Assembly (NCBI GenBank): GCA_964596135.1
Contig: CAZQTF010000049.1
Coordinates: 1-20,022, forward strand
DNA from: JADJNW01 sp964596135
GTDB taxonomy: Bacteria; Bacteroidota; Bacteroidia; Chitinophagales; Saprospiraceae
Direction: 5' to 3'
DNA length: 20,022 bases
In this document: piece by piece, positions 8,346 through 16,182 of the stretch
Numbering within the stretch: the first letter of the stretch is position 1
Layout: every line of letters starts with the position of its first letter
The notes under the pieces: generated by a model
What the model saw: the letters and a program-made list of their open reading frames with translations, nothing else
What the model was told of the DNA's origin: nothing
Database searches by the model: none
Program-made: the position numbers and the translations under genes

Positions 8346-9593
8346 ATGATTTCTGTCATCATAGATGGTAAAATTTATCCAGCCGAACAAGGGCAGCATT
8401 TACTGCAATTTACTGCGCAGCATGGAATCTTATTGCCGTCATTGTGTTATTATGAGCACATTCAGCCGCCGCTCGGAACCTGTCGAGTTTGCACAGTCAA
8501 AGTCAATGGCAGACCAATTGCCGGGTGCCAGGTGCATCTGGAAGACAACATGAATATCGAACTTCAGTCGGAAGCATTAATCGATTTGCGCAAAGCAATG
8601 GTAGAAATGCTGTTTGCGGAAGGCAATCATTATTGCCCGGTTTGTGAAAAAAGCGGCGATTGCGACCTGCAGGGGCTGGGCTATCAACTTGGTGTGCGGG
8701 TGCTGCGCTTTCCGCATTTGTTTGTAGATCGGATCATTGATTTTCGCCCCAAGCGCATGGTCATTGAGCACAATCGCTGTATCCGCTGCCGCCGGTGTGT
8801 AGAGGAGGTGCATAATTCGGAAGGCAAAAAAATATTTTATTTTGTCAATCGAGCCAATCGCACCGAAGTGGCAATTGATTATGAAGAAGAAAAAAAACTA
8901 AGCGAAGCCGAAGCGATCCACGCCATGCACATTTGCCCTGTTGGGGCTATTTTGGTAAAAGGCAACAGCCAGCGCCGTCCTATTGGCGAACGTAAATACG
9001 ACATAGAAGGCGAAATGCCCGATGAAGAAGAACCGCACATTGATACCAAAGGCAAAAAAATAACGGTGGCAACGGCAGCGTTGGCAGGTTGTTTTGGCTG
9101 TCACATGTCGTTGCTTGATATTGACGAAGAATTAGTAGATTTGATTGAAGTGGTGGATTTTAATCGCTCCCCTTTGACGGATATTAAAAATTTCACCAAA
9201 CGCTGCGACATTGGCATTATCGAAGGGGGCTGCGCCAATACTGAAAATGTGGAAGTTCTGCGTGAATTCCGGGAAAAATGCGACGTGTTGGTTGCTATCG
9301 GTGAATGCGCCATTTGGGGCGGCTTGCCGGCAATGCGCAATACACTTGATCTGGGAAGCTGTCTGGAAGAAGCTTATTTAAATTCCATTACATCCGATAA
9401 AAATAGCGAAGTGCCTGGTAGTGAGGATATTCCGAAGATTTTGGATCGGGTATATGGCTGCAATGAAGTAGTGCATATTGATTATTACATTCCAGGCTGC
9501 CCGCCCAGCGCCGGTCACATTTGGAAAGTAGTGAAAAATATTGCCTTTGGCAATAATTATTCTATTTTGAAATCAGAGTTTAAATACGATTAA
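8346..9593 (+). CDS. hoxUY: HoxU-HoxY fusion: diaphorase Fe-S subunit joined to hydrogenase small subunit
   Basis: One 415-residue open frame holds two hydrogenase subunits. Residues 1-215 are HoxU: a [2Fe-2S] site (Cys34/46/49/61), a NuoG-like cluster (His95, Cys97/100/106) and Cys145/148/151 with Cys197 in HICPVGAI. Residues 216-236 form an acidic linker. Residues 237-415 are HoxY, the NiFe small subunit, with AGCFGC (Cys249/252), IEGGC (Cys296), IGEC (Cys321) and IPGCPPSAG (Cys385), including the ligands of the proximal [4Fe-4S] cluster. The frame could begin at a GTG at 8283, but the ATG at 8346 gives the usual HoxU beginning (ISVIIDGK). An A7 run (9054-9060) lies at the junction. HoxU and HoxY are separate genes in well-studied systems. 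HoxH follows 43 bases later. Confidence 0.92.
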   Translation: MISVIIDGKIYPAEQGQHLLQFTAQHGILLPSLCYYEHIQPPLGTCRVCTVKVNGRPIAGCQVHLEDNMNIELQSEALIDLRKAMVEMLFAEGNHYCPVCEKSGDCDLQGLGYQLGVRVLRFPHLFVDRIIDFRPKRMVIEHNRCIRCRRCVEEVHNSEGKKIFYFVNRANRTEVAIDYEEEKKLSEAEAIHAMHICPVGAILVKGNSQRRPIGERKYDIEGEMPDEEEPHIDTKGKKITVATAALAGCFGCHMSLLDIDEELVDLIEVVDFNRSPLTDIKNFTKRCDIGIIEGGCANTENVEVLREFREKCDVLVAIGECAIWGGLPAMRNTLDLGSCLEEAYLNSITSDKNSEVPGSEDIPKILDRVYGCNEVVHIDYYIPGCPPSAGHIWKVVKNIAFGNNYSILKSEFKYD

Positions 9594-9636
9594 AATATTG
9601 GCGAGCTGAAGCTGCTGATAGTATAAATATAAAATC

Positions 9637-11091
9637 ATGTCCGAAAAAATTGTCATTAATCCGGTTACGCGCGTGGAAGGGCACGGCAAAGTGACGATTC
9701 ACCTCAATGAGGAGGGACGGGTGGAGGATGCGTTTTTCCACATTGTGGAGTTTCGGGGGTTTGAAAAATTTGTGCAGGGACGACCTTACTGGGAAGCGCC
9801 GGTGCTGGTACAGCGTTTGTGCGGCATTTGCCCGGTGAGCCACCACTTGGCGGCAGCGAAAGCCATTGATCAAATTGTAGGAATCGAGCCGGAAGATTTA
9901 CCCCGCACGGCTACGCAGATTCGACGATTATTGCACTACGCCCAAATTTTTCAATCACATGCGCTGCATTTTTTTTATCTCGCTTCGCCCGATTTGCTGT
10001 TTGGATTGGACGCGCCCATCGAAAAACGGAATATTGCCGCCGTTGCTTTAGAACATAAAGACCTGGCACTCAAAGGTATCTTGATGCGAAAGTTCGGGCA
10101 GGAATTAATTCAGGCGATTGCCGGTAAAAAAATTCACGGCATCGCGGCTGTTCCGGGCGGCGTTCAGAAAGCGATGACACCCGAAGAAGTATTGTTGTTT
10201 AAAAATGGGCAGAGCGGACATTTACCTTCTATTGATACCATGATTCAGTGGAGTCTGGAAATTCTAAACTTTATCCGACAATACCACGAGCAAAATCGCG
10301 CCTGGCTCGACGTTTTCGCGAATTACCCTTCTGGGCACCTGGGGATGGTGGGCACGAACGGTGCGCTGGAATTATATCATGGAAAACTGCGGGCTATTGA
10401 TGAAAGTGGAAACATTACATTAGCAGATATACCAACAAATGATTATGACCATCACTTTGCGGAAGGCACTGAAAAATGGACTTTTCTGAAATTCCCTTAT
10501 CTGCGGCATTTGGGCAAGGAAAAAGGCTGGAACCGCGTAGGACCGCTGGCGCGCGTCAATGTCTGCGATTTTATTCCAACGCCATTGGCAGAGCAGGAAC
10601 GACAGCGTTTCTTTGAGTTTGCCGGCTCTAAACCGGTGCATCGCACTTTATATTTTCACTGGGCAAGACTCATAGAATTATTACATTGTGCCGAATTGAT
10701 GAAAGAGATACTAAATGATCCGCTTATTTTAAGCGGCGAATTGTATCTTGAAAAAGCGCATCGCAATGAAGGCATCGGCATTATCGAAGCGCCGCGTGGT
10801 ACGCTCACGCACCATTATTTAGTAGATGACGATGGCAAGATTGAAAAGTGCAACCTCATCGTGTCCACCACGCATAATAACGAACCGATGAACCGCGCCA
10901 CGCGCTGGGTCGCCCAGCATGTACTGGACGGGAAGCAAATCACAGAACCACTTTTAAATCAGGTGGAAATTGCTATTCGCGCGTACGACCCCTGCCTGAG
11001 TTGCGCTACGCACGCAATGGGTAAAATGCCGTTGGAAATTATTTTATACAATCATGAAGGGAATGTAATAGATGCGGCAATTCGCAACTGA
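9637..11091 (+). CDS. hoxH: NAD-linked [NiFe] hydrogenase large subunit HoxH
   Basis: A 484-residue catalytic subunit that binds the NiFe(CN)2CO active site and interconverts H2 with protons and electrons. The N-terminal ligand motif RLCGICPVSHH gives Cys62 and Cys65; the C-terminal motif DPCLSCATH gives Cys453 and Cys456. All four nickel ligands are present, so the site looks functional. Maturation would remove the 25 residues after His459, a tail whose presence fits the protease gene that overlaps the 3' end. Sequence features such as VEGHGKVTIHL and the RNEGIGIIEAPRGTLTHHY-like segment match the group 3d family. The gene order HoxF, HoxUY, HoxH, HoxW and the tight spacing indicate one operon. 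Confidence 0.96.
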   Translation: MSEKIVINPVTRVEGHGKVTIHLNEEGRVEDAFFHIVEFRGFEKFVQGRPYWEAPVLVQRLCGICPVSHHLAAAKAIDQIVGIEPEDLPRTATQIRRLLHYAQIFQSHALHFFYLASPDLLFGLDAPIEKRNIAAVALEHKDLALKGILMRKFGQELIQAIAGKKIHGIAAVPGGVQKAMTPEEVLLFKNGQSGHLPSIDTMIQWSLEILNFIRQYHEQNRAWLDVFANYPSGHLGMVGTNGALELYHGKLRAIDESGNITLADIPTNDYDHHFAEGTEKWTFLKFPYLRHLGKEKGWNRVGPLARVNVCDFIPTPLAEQERQRFFEFAGSKPVHRTLYFHWARLIELLHCAELMKEILNDPLILSGELYLEKAHRNEGIGIIEAPRGTLTHHYLVDDDGKIEKCNLIVSTTHNNEPMNRATRWVAQHVLDGKQITEPLLNQVEIAIRAYDPCLSCATHAMGKMPLEIILYNHEGNVIDAAIRN

Positions 11092-11515
11092 AAAGATAAT
11101 TATGTTTGGCATCGGCAACCAAAATCGCGGCGACGACGGGGCGGCTTGGGCGCTTTTGCAATTACTTGAAAAAGAAGACTTTCCGGCGGCGATGCACTAT
11201 GTTTACCATCTGCAAATCGAACATGCAATGCTTATTGCCCATGCCGACATTGTTATTTTTATAGATGCAACGCAAGGGCAATTGCCAGATGGTTATTCAT
11301 GGAGTATTTGCGAACCCATGCAACGAGATTCTGTATTTTCCCACGGACTGATGCCCGATCATTTACTTTATCTTACGCAGGAATTGTTTGGTAAAATCCC
11401 CACCGCTTATCTCCTGTTGCTGCAAGGCGAAGATTGGTCGTTTCGTATTGCCTTGAGCGAAATGGCGCACGAGCATGTTATCCGGGCTTATAATTATTTG
11501 AAGAATTTGATATAA
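11072..11515 (+). CDS. hoxW: HoxW, hydrogenase large-subunit maturation endopeptidase
   Basis: A 147-residue protease of the HyaD/HybD (M52) family that trims the HoxH C-terminal tail once nickel is inserted. Residues 13-23 (GIGNQNRGDDG) form the family N-terminal motif. By comparison with HybD, likely nickel-sensing ligands are Asp22, Asp65 (in IFIDATQG) and His91 (in FSHGLMPD). The chosen ATG at 11072 overlaps the last 20 bases of hoxH, suggesting translational coupling; a second in-frame ATG at 11102 would leave only one residue before the GIGN motif, so the upstream start is more likely. It is the last gene of the + strand block. The HypA-F factors also needed are not in this window. Confidence 0.9.
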   Translation: MRQFATEKIIMFGIGNQNRGDDGAAWALLQLLEKEDFPAAMHYVYHLQIEHAMLIAHADIVIFIDATQGQLPDGYSWSICEPMQRDSVFSHGLMPDHLLYLTQELFGKIPTAYLLLLQGEDWSFRIALSEMAHEHVIRAYNYLKNLI

Positions 11516-11537
11516 TTATTATTTGTATTTAAATAAC

Positions 11538-11567
11538 AAACGGTACCGATTTGCACCGATACCGTTT
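11538..11567. terminator. bidirectional intrinsic terminator between convergent genes
   Basis: AAACGGTA (11538-11545) pairs with TACCGTTT (11560-11567); two further G-C pairs form after one mismatch, enclosing a short loop. A T-rich stretch (GATTATTTCTTTC) follows on the + strand, and AT-rich sequence lies on the other side. It sits between hoxW and the convergent T9SS gene, so it could stop transcription from both directions. Confidence 0.75.
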
Positions 11568-11610
11568 GATTATTTCTTTCTGTTATACGTTGCCAATCCA
11601 AGGATAGACT

Positions 11611-13140
11611 TTAATTAAAGATCAACTTCTGTGTGACAAGACCCTTTTCAAAACGCAGTTTGACGATGTACATGCCGTTGGGCAGATCGTCGCGCTGCAT
11701 TCTATAGGAATTATTTTTCAGGTTATTTACTGCTTTCACCAAGCGACCGCTCAGGTCGAATACCTGAATATCCTGGATTGGGAACTCCGCGGCACTCTGG
11801 AAGCTCACTTCGGCGTAAGCTGGATTGGGCATCATTTTTAGTTGCACGTCATTAGCGGTGATCACATCTTTGGTGGAAGATACAATCCCCGTCAGGTCGC
11901 AATCCAAGCCCAGCGCCACACAAGCTCTTGGTGCATAGTACGCCATGATGGTATCAATATATAAACGAGCCGTTACTGGGTCTGGCGGATCGTTGGTAAC
12001 CGTTGGATCATTTGGATCGTAGAAATCCCAGCGTCCGGCATCCGTTGGATCGTCTGAGGGGAAAGGACACAAGCCCTCTCTGCCTCCGTTGCGGGTGTTG
12101 ATCAGTTGGGAGAGCGGGTCAATAAAATTGGCGTCTTTCCATAGTTGGTTGTTGCCGAATTGATCTTGCTGTTGTGATACTGCATTGCTACCGCAAACGT
12201 CCACTACTGGAAGGTTAATAGGGGGTGGTACATTCAACACTGCGCAGTTATAAGGTGCAAACGGGTCGGTTGGTACATGGAAAGAAATGATTGGCTTTTG
12301 CCCTGCATCTACCCAAGAAGAATCACCCATTGCGCCACCCATGTTTACAGTTAGTTGATAATCAGAGCTATATTTAGTGTGGTTTGGATAGCAAAGTGTA
12401 TCGCCTGCAGGGAACGGATAAGGTATACCAAGGGGTACCACACCTACCGTAGTGCCATTGATATCACCATTGATAGATTCAACAACCATTGGGAAGGGCT
12501 GACCTCCGATTGTGGTTGTAAATTTGGGCAGTAACACCTTGTTGTAGCTATCAAGAGATGCCGTGGCGAGCGAGATATAACCGCCGGTACCAATGCCCCA
12601 AACTACCATTTTGGTAGTGTCTACACCAAATGGGTTGTTGTTTTCAGCAACGGAGAGTTTGAAATAGCGAATTGCCGTGCGAGCATCCTGCACGCCACGA
12701 TACGCTGCATTAATGATACCGAAGATACGATTGCTCTGGACTACATCAATTGGGTTCCAGCCCAGGCGATAGTCAACAGAAGCGGCTACGTAGCCCATTT
12801 TTGCCAGGCGGGTACATACTTCCACTACCGTTGAGTCCTCTTTAACACCATTTGGGCCGCCGTTGACATTTTTGGGCAGGAAGTTGCCCGTGTGGAATAC
12901 CAGCACCACCGGACGCTTGCTTTCGGTATCGCCCTCCGGTTGGTACACATCCATTAGCAGTTGCTGAGGGACTGCCTGCCCTACCTGCTGTGCCAGGAGT
13001 ACTGTTGCATTTACACCGTAAGAAACGTTGGTAGTTAGTTCTACATTGGAAAATATCTGATCAATATAACGGCGGTTTTGAGCTTGGAGCGCCATTATGC
13101 CACAGATCAGGAGAAAAAGTAGAATGTTGAATTTTTTCAT
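11611..13140 (-). CDS. secreted alpha/beta-hydrolase-fold protein with T9SS type A sorting domain, nucleophile serine missing
   Basis: A 509-residue exported protein. Residues 1-20 are a signal peptide ending in ALQA. Residues about 60-300 resemble carboxylesterase-type alpha/beta hydrolases: LLMDVYQPEG, RPVVLVFHTGNF near the oxyanion-hole position (His83), and YRGVQDARTAIRYF before the nucleophile elbow. The elbow reads WGIGTGGY (181-188). Aligned with the usual GxSxGG, the serine is Gly184, and the HGG motif is also changed (HTGN). The C-terminus (about 432-509: MMPNPAYAEVSF, then LPNGMYIVKL) is a type IX secretion sorting domain, so it is predicted to be surface-attached or released. It lies 38 bases after a TonB-dependent receptor and is probably co-transcribed. 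It may bind a ligand or use another mechanism; substrate unknown. Confidence 0.85.
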   Translation of the reverse strand: MKKFNILLFLLICGIMALQAQNRRYIDQIFSNVELTTNVSYGVNATVLLAQQVGQAVPQQLLMDVYQPEGDTESKRPVVLVFHTGNFLPKNVNGGPNGVKEDSTVVEVCTRLAKMGYVAASVDYRLGWNPIDVVQSNRIFGIINAAYRGVQDARTAIRYFKLSVAENNNPFGVDTTKMVVWGIGTGGYISLATASLDSYNKVLLPKFTTTIGGQPFPMVVESINGDINGTTVGVVPLGIPYPFPAGDTLCYPNHTKYSSDYQLTVNMGGAMGDSSWVDAGQKPIISFHVPTDPFAPYNCAVLNVPPPINLPVVDVCGSNAVSQQQDQFGNNQLWKDANFIDPLSQLINTRNGGREGLCPFPSDDPTDAGRWDFYDPNDPTVTNDPPDPVTARLYIDTIMAYYAPRACVALGLDCDLTGIVSSTKDVITANDVQLKMMPNPAYAEVSFQSAAEFPIQDIQVFDLSGRLVKAVNNLKNNSYRMQRDDLPNGMYIVKLRFEKGLVTQKLIFN

Positions 13141-13178
13141 ATTGCTTGGTTTAAATGTAACAAAATATGTGATTCGGT

Positions 13179-15980
13179 TTATTTAGATTCATATAAAATT
13201 GAGAAATACGCCAATCGGCCGATGCGCGGACCGCCATAAGTCTGGAAAATTTGATTGTCCAGCAGGTTGGAAGCACCCAATTTAAAAGTAAGCCCTAGTT
13301 TCTTGGCGTTCCAGTTGATCTGTGCATCCAGCAGATCATACGACGGAATAAATCCGGTGAATTGAGGTGAACCTTCAAAAAGGAAGCCTTCTTGCCACTT
13401 GTAATTAATGCTGAAGCCGAAATTTTTAATGCCCCCAAAAATAATATCTCTGCCCGAAAGACCAATATTAAACTTGTGTTCCGGGGTATTGAAAGCGGGG
13501 ATAATCGGATCGTCAATATCAGAGTTTAGTTTATTCCAGGAATAATTCCCTGACACCTGGAAGAAATCAGCAAAGTAATAGCTTGTACCAATCGAGAAGC
13601 CCTGCGTAGTCACCTGATTGATAGAGTTGGCAGCGTAGCGATATGCCTGTACTTCCCGTGGCAAATTAAACGAACTGTTTTCGTCAAATTCTACCGTCAA
13701 ACCAATATTAAAGCCGAGGAAATCATTGTATATACTATAATAATAGCCGGCGTCCAGATAGAGTTTGCTCCATAAAATTGTGCGGTATCCAAGCTCAAAG
13801 GTTTTCACGCGCTCGGGCTTAACCGGAGCTACATCAAAGTAAACTAGTTTTTGACGATTGAGATCTGTTCTGAATTCATCAAATGATTCCAACGTAACTA
13901 AACTATCGGCTCCGTTGAGGTTGCCGGCAAGGATTGCCCGCCCTACGTTTAGAAACAGATATTGATCGGTCAGCGTTGGGTTGCGGATAGCGGAAGAATA
14001 AGAAGCCCGCAGATAATTATTGGGTTTGGGATTCCAGACCAAGGACGCCGCCGGCGTGGAAATCCAGTCGAAATTCTGGTTTTTATCAACACGAGCAGTG
14101 GCACTGGCTTTCAGCTTGCGATCGAAAAATTCTTTTTCGATACCGGCATAGAAACCAAATTCATAATTTTTGATTTTTATACCGGCGGTGTCAGAAAAGA
14201 TAGTTCCTTCAGAGTTGGGGCGGTAAAACCGCACATTGCCGCCCACCGTAATTGCTTTAGTCCAGGTCGGTTCAAATTTATATTCGCCGTGAGCATGGTA
14301 CAAGGCCGAACGATCAAAAAAGCGCGTTCCTTCCCGCTTGTTGCTCGATTTCGTACCCGAAATTCGTTTAAAAGCTTCTTCAAATTCTGGCGTGCCGGGC
14401 TTCAGGAAGTCGGTTGTTTCCGGGTTGCGGAAGTTACGAAGGTTGCAAAATCCTTCTGTTTCTGTATGCCAGACTCGCAGCGAATCGTTGTATTTTTGAT
14501 TCCAGGCTTCTGCTGCTGCAAAATCAAAAGTTGGTGGAAAAGTGGAAAAATCCAACTGTGGATACCCCAGTTCCTGGATGCGCGGATTGATATTGTCGCG
14601 CCAGTATTGAGTGTAATCCTGTGCCCACAATTCATCACTTTTGGCGGATTCTTGCAACAAAAGCGCTGTAAAATAAGGGTCGAAAGAATTACCGGCATCC
14701 TCATGCGTAGCATAGGCGCGCAGGAAAAACTTGTTTTCCTTACGGAATTCGATTCGATGTTGGAAAAACAAAATATCGCGCAGGCTGAAGCGGTTATCAC
14801 CCTGATAGACCGTTGTACCGCCACCGGCGCTGGAAGCAATGATCAACTCCGGCGATTCTAAGCCTTTAGCCGGATTGGTACGAAAATGGAAAGCCAGGTT
14901 GCCCTTGAAATTGTTGGTATTGTAATCCACCAGGTCTATTTCGCGGTAGCCGGTGCGGTGCCACACGCCCAGCCCCGGGAACGTCCAGGGGGGAGCTGTG
15001 GAAAGGTCATTCAGCGAGAAGTATTCGTCGCCATAAATGTTGACGGCATCGTAGCGCCCGGGATTATCTATGCCGGTCACGGTTCCATCTACCGGATCGT
15101 AGTTTTCAGCTTCCCAGTCGTCGGCACGTAGGAAGGAGAAATTGAGTTTATAGGCGAAAAATTCCTGCCCTTTTTTGTTGTTTACAACATTTGCCCAACG
15201 GGCGGCGGCTTCCATCAGATTGCGCTCGCCTACCTTCACCATTCCCGACAAGCCCTTGTGTAGGAAGGGGTTTTTGGTTTCCATGCTGATCACCCCGTTG
15301 AAGGCGTTGGGACCATAGAACGCCGAGCTGGCGCCGATGATGAGGTTCACGCGGTTGACGTCCAGTTCAGAGGAGCCGAGAAAATTGCCCAGCGAAAAGT
15401 TGAGTCCTGGCGACTGATTGTCCACGCCGTCAATGATCTGGAGGGAGCGCACCGGGCTGGTGCTGTTGAAGCCCCGGGTGTTGATGATTTTAAAACCAAG
15501 GCTCGCGGCGGTAAGATCCACGTCTTTCAGGGAGCCAAGCCCGTCGTAGAAACTGGCAGCCGGCGTTTCCCGGATACCAATGTTGTCCAGCGTTTCCATA
15601 GTGAGCGGCGATTGCTGCTGTCTCTCAGAGATGCGCCTGCCCGTCACTTCTACGGCGGAAATGGTGATAGAACTCTCCGACAGCAGTACCTTCACCCGAT
15701 CTTTTGCGGATGCTACCACCAATTCTTGTTCGGTGTAGCCCACATAGCTGATAATCAACGTGATAGGGAATGTTTGGCTCGTTTCAATGCGGAAAGTGCC
15801 GTCATAATCGGTGATAGCGCCTTCAGTGGTGCCTTTGATCACCACACTGGCACTGACAAGTGGCTCGCCGGTAGCTGCGTCCACGACTTCTCCTCTAATT
15901 ACATTTTGCGCGCACAGGGTAGATGCTGCTGCAGTAATTAAAATAAAATTTAGGAAAACATAGAGTTGTAAAAATTTCAT
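13179..15980 (-). CDS. TonB-dependent outer-membrane receptor with carboxypeptidase-regulatory-like domain
   Basis: A 933-residue outer-membrane beta-barrel transporter. Residues 1-24 are a signal peptide. Residues about 27-102 form the carboxypeptidase-D regulatory-like domain common in Bacteroidota (IRGEVVDAATGEPLVSASV, then FRIET and LIISYVGY). A short segment like the post-TonB-box region (VEVTGRR, 110-116) precedes the plug, about 125-240, with RGFNSTSPVRSLQIIDGVD and the GASSAFYGPNAFNGVI motif. The rest is rich in aromatic, alternating strands typical of the 22-strand barrel and ends with a strand-like C-terminus. No SusD-like lipoprotein is adjacent, and the length is shorter than most SusC proteins. 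The next gene encodes a T9SS-exported hydrolase-like protein, hinting at a shared surface substrate. The transported molecule cannot be told from sequence. Confidence 0.93.
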   Translation of the reverse strand: MKFLQLYVFLNFILITAAASTLCAQNVIRGEVVDAATGEPLVSASVVIKGTTEGAITDYDGTFRIETSQTFPITLIISYVGYTEQELVVASAKDRVKVLLSESSITISAVEVTGRRISERQQQSPLTMETLDNIGIRETPAASFYDGLGSLKDVDLTAASLGFKIINTRGFNSTSPVRSLQIIDGVDNQSPGLNFSLGNFLGSSELDVNRVNLIIGASSAFYGPNAFNGVISMETKNPFLHKGLSGMVKVGERNLMEAAARWANVVNNKKGQEFFAYKLNFSFLRADDWEAENYDPVDGTVTGIDNPGRYDAVNIYGDEYFSLNDLSTAPPWTFPGLGVWHRTGYREIDLVDYNTNNFKGNLAFHFRTNPAKGLESPELIIASSAGGGTTVYQGDNRFSLRDILFFQHRIEFRKENKFFLRAYATHEDAGNSFDPYFTALLLQESAKSDELWAQDYTQYWRDNINPRIQELGYPQLDFSTFPPTFDFAAAEAWNQKYNDSLRVWHTETEGFCNLRNFRNPETTDFLKPGTPEFEEAFKRISGTKSSNKREGTRFFDRSALYHAHGEYKFEPTWTKAITVGGNVRFYRPNSEGTIFSDTAGIKIKNYEFGFYAGIEKEFFDRKLKASATARVDKNQNFDWISTPAASLVWNPKPNNYLRASYSSAIRNPTLTDQYLFLNVGRAILAGNLNGADSLVTLESFDEFRTDLNRQKLVYFDVAPVKPERVKTFELGYRTILWSKLYLDAGYYYSIYNDFLGFNIGLTVEFDENSSFNLPREVQAYRYAANSINQVTTQGFSIGTSYYFADFFQVSGNYSWNKLNSDIDDPIIPAFNTPEHKFNIGLSGRDIIFGGIKNFGFSINYKWQEGFLFEGSPQFTGFIPSYDLLDAQINWNAKKLGLTFKLGASNLLDNQIFQTYGGPRIGRLAYFSILYESK

Positions 15981-16182
15981 ATCTAATTTTCAGCGCTGAT
16001 TTACAAAATGTTTGTTTCAGGTAGCCAAAATAGTGATTTTTGAATAACAGTTAACATCAGCTTAAAAAAAAATTAATGACTTTACCCAAATGCTGACAAT
16101 TGTGCAAAAAAAGGTCAGAAAACCATGAACCAGAACCGGCGCGACTGCCTGCCAGAAGCCAAGAGCAACGATGTTGTAAAAA
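15981..16182. other. divergent intergenic region
   Basis: About 200 bases of mostly AT-rich sequence between the receptor (- strand) and the HNH-AP2 gene (+ strand); about 370 bases if that gene really begins at 16348. It holds a long A-run near 16063-16072. On the minus strand CTATTTTGG (about 16027-16035) resembles the Bacteroidota -7 box but is one base short of TAnnTTTG. A more GC-rich patch at about 16130-16170 has no recognisable gene. Promoters for both flanking genes should lie here, but none can be assigned with confidence. Confidence 0.35.

Noticed and set aside
13962..14861. A 299-residue open frame on the + strand
   Set aside because: It is antisense to the well-supported TonB receptor, has no recognisable domain, and shows codon-shadow composition.
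15981..16182. Bacteroidota promoter for the TonB receptor
   Set aside because: The best minus-strand match, CTATTTTGG, is one base short of TAnnTTTG and has no convincing -33 partner.
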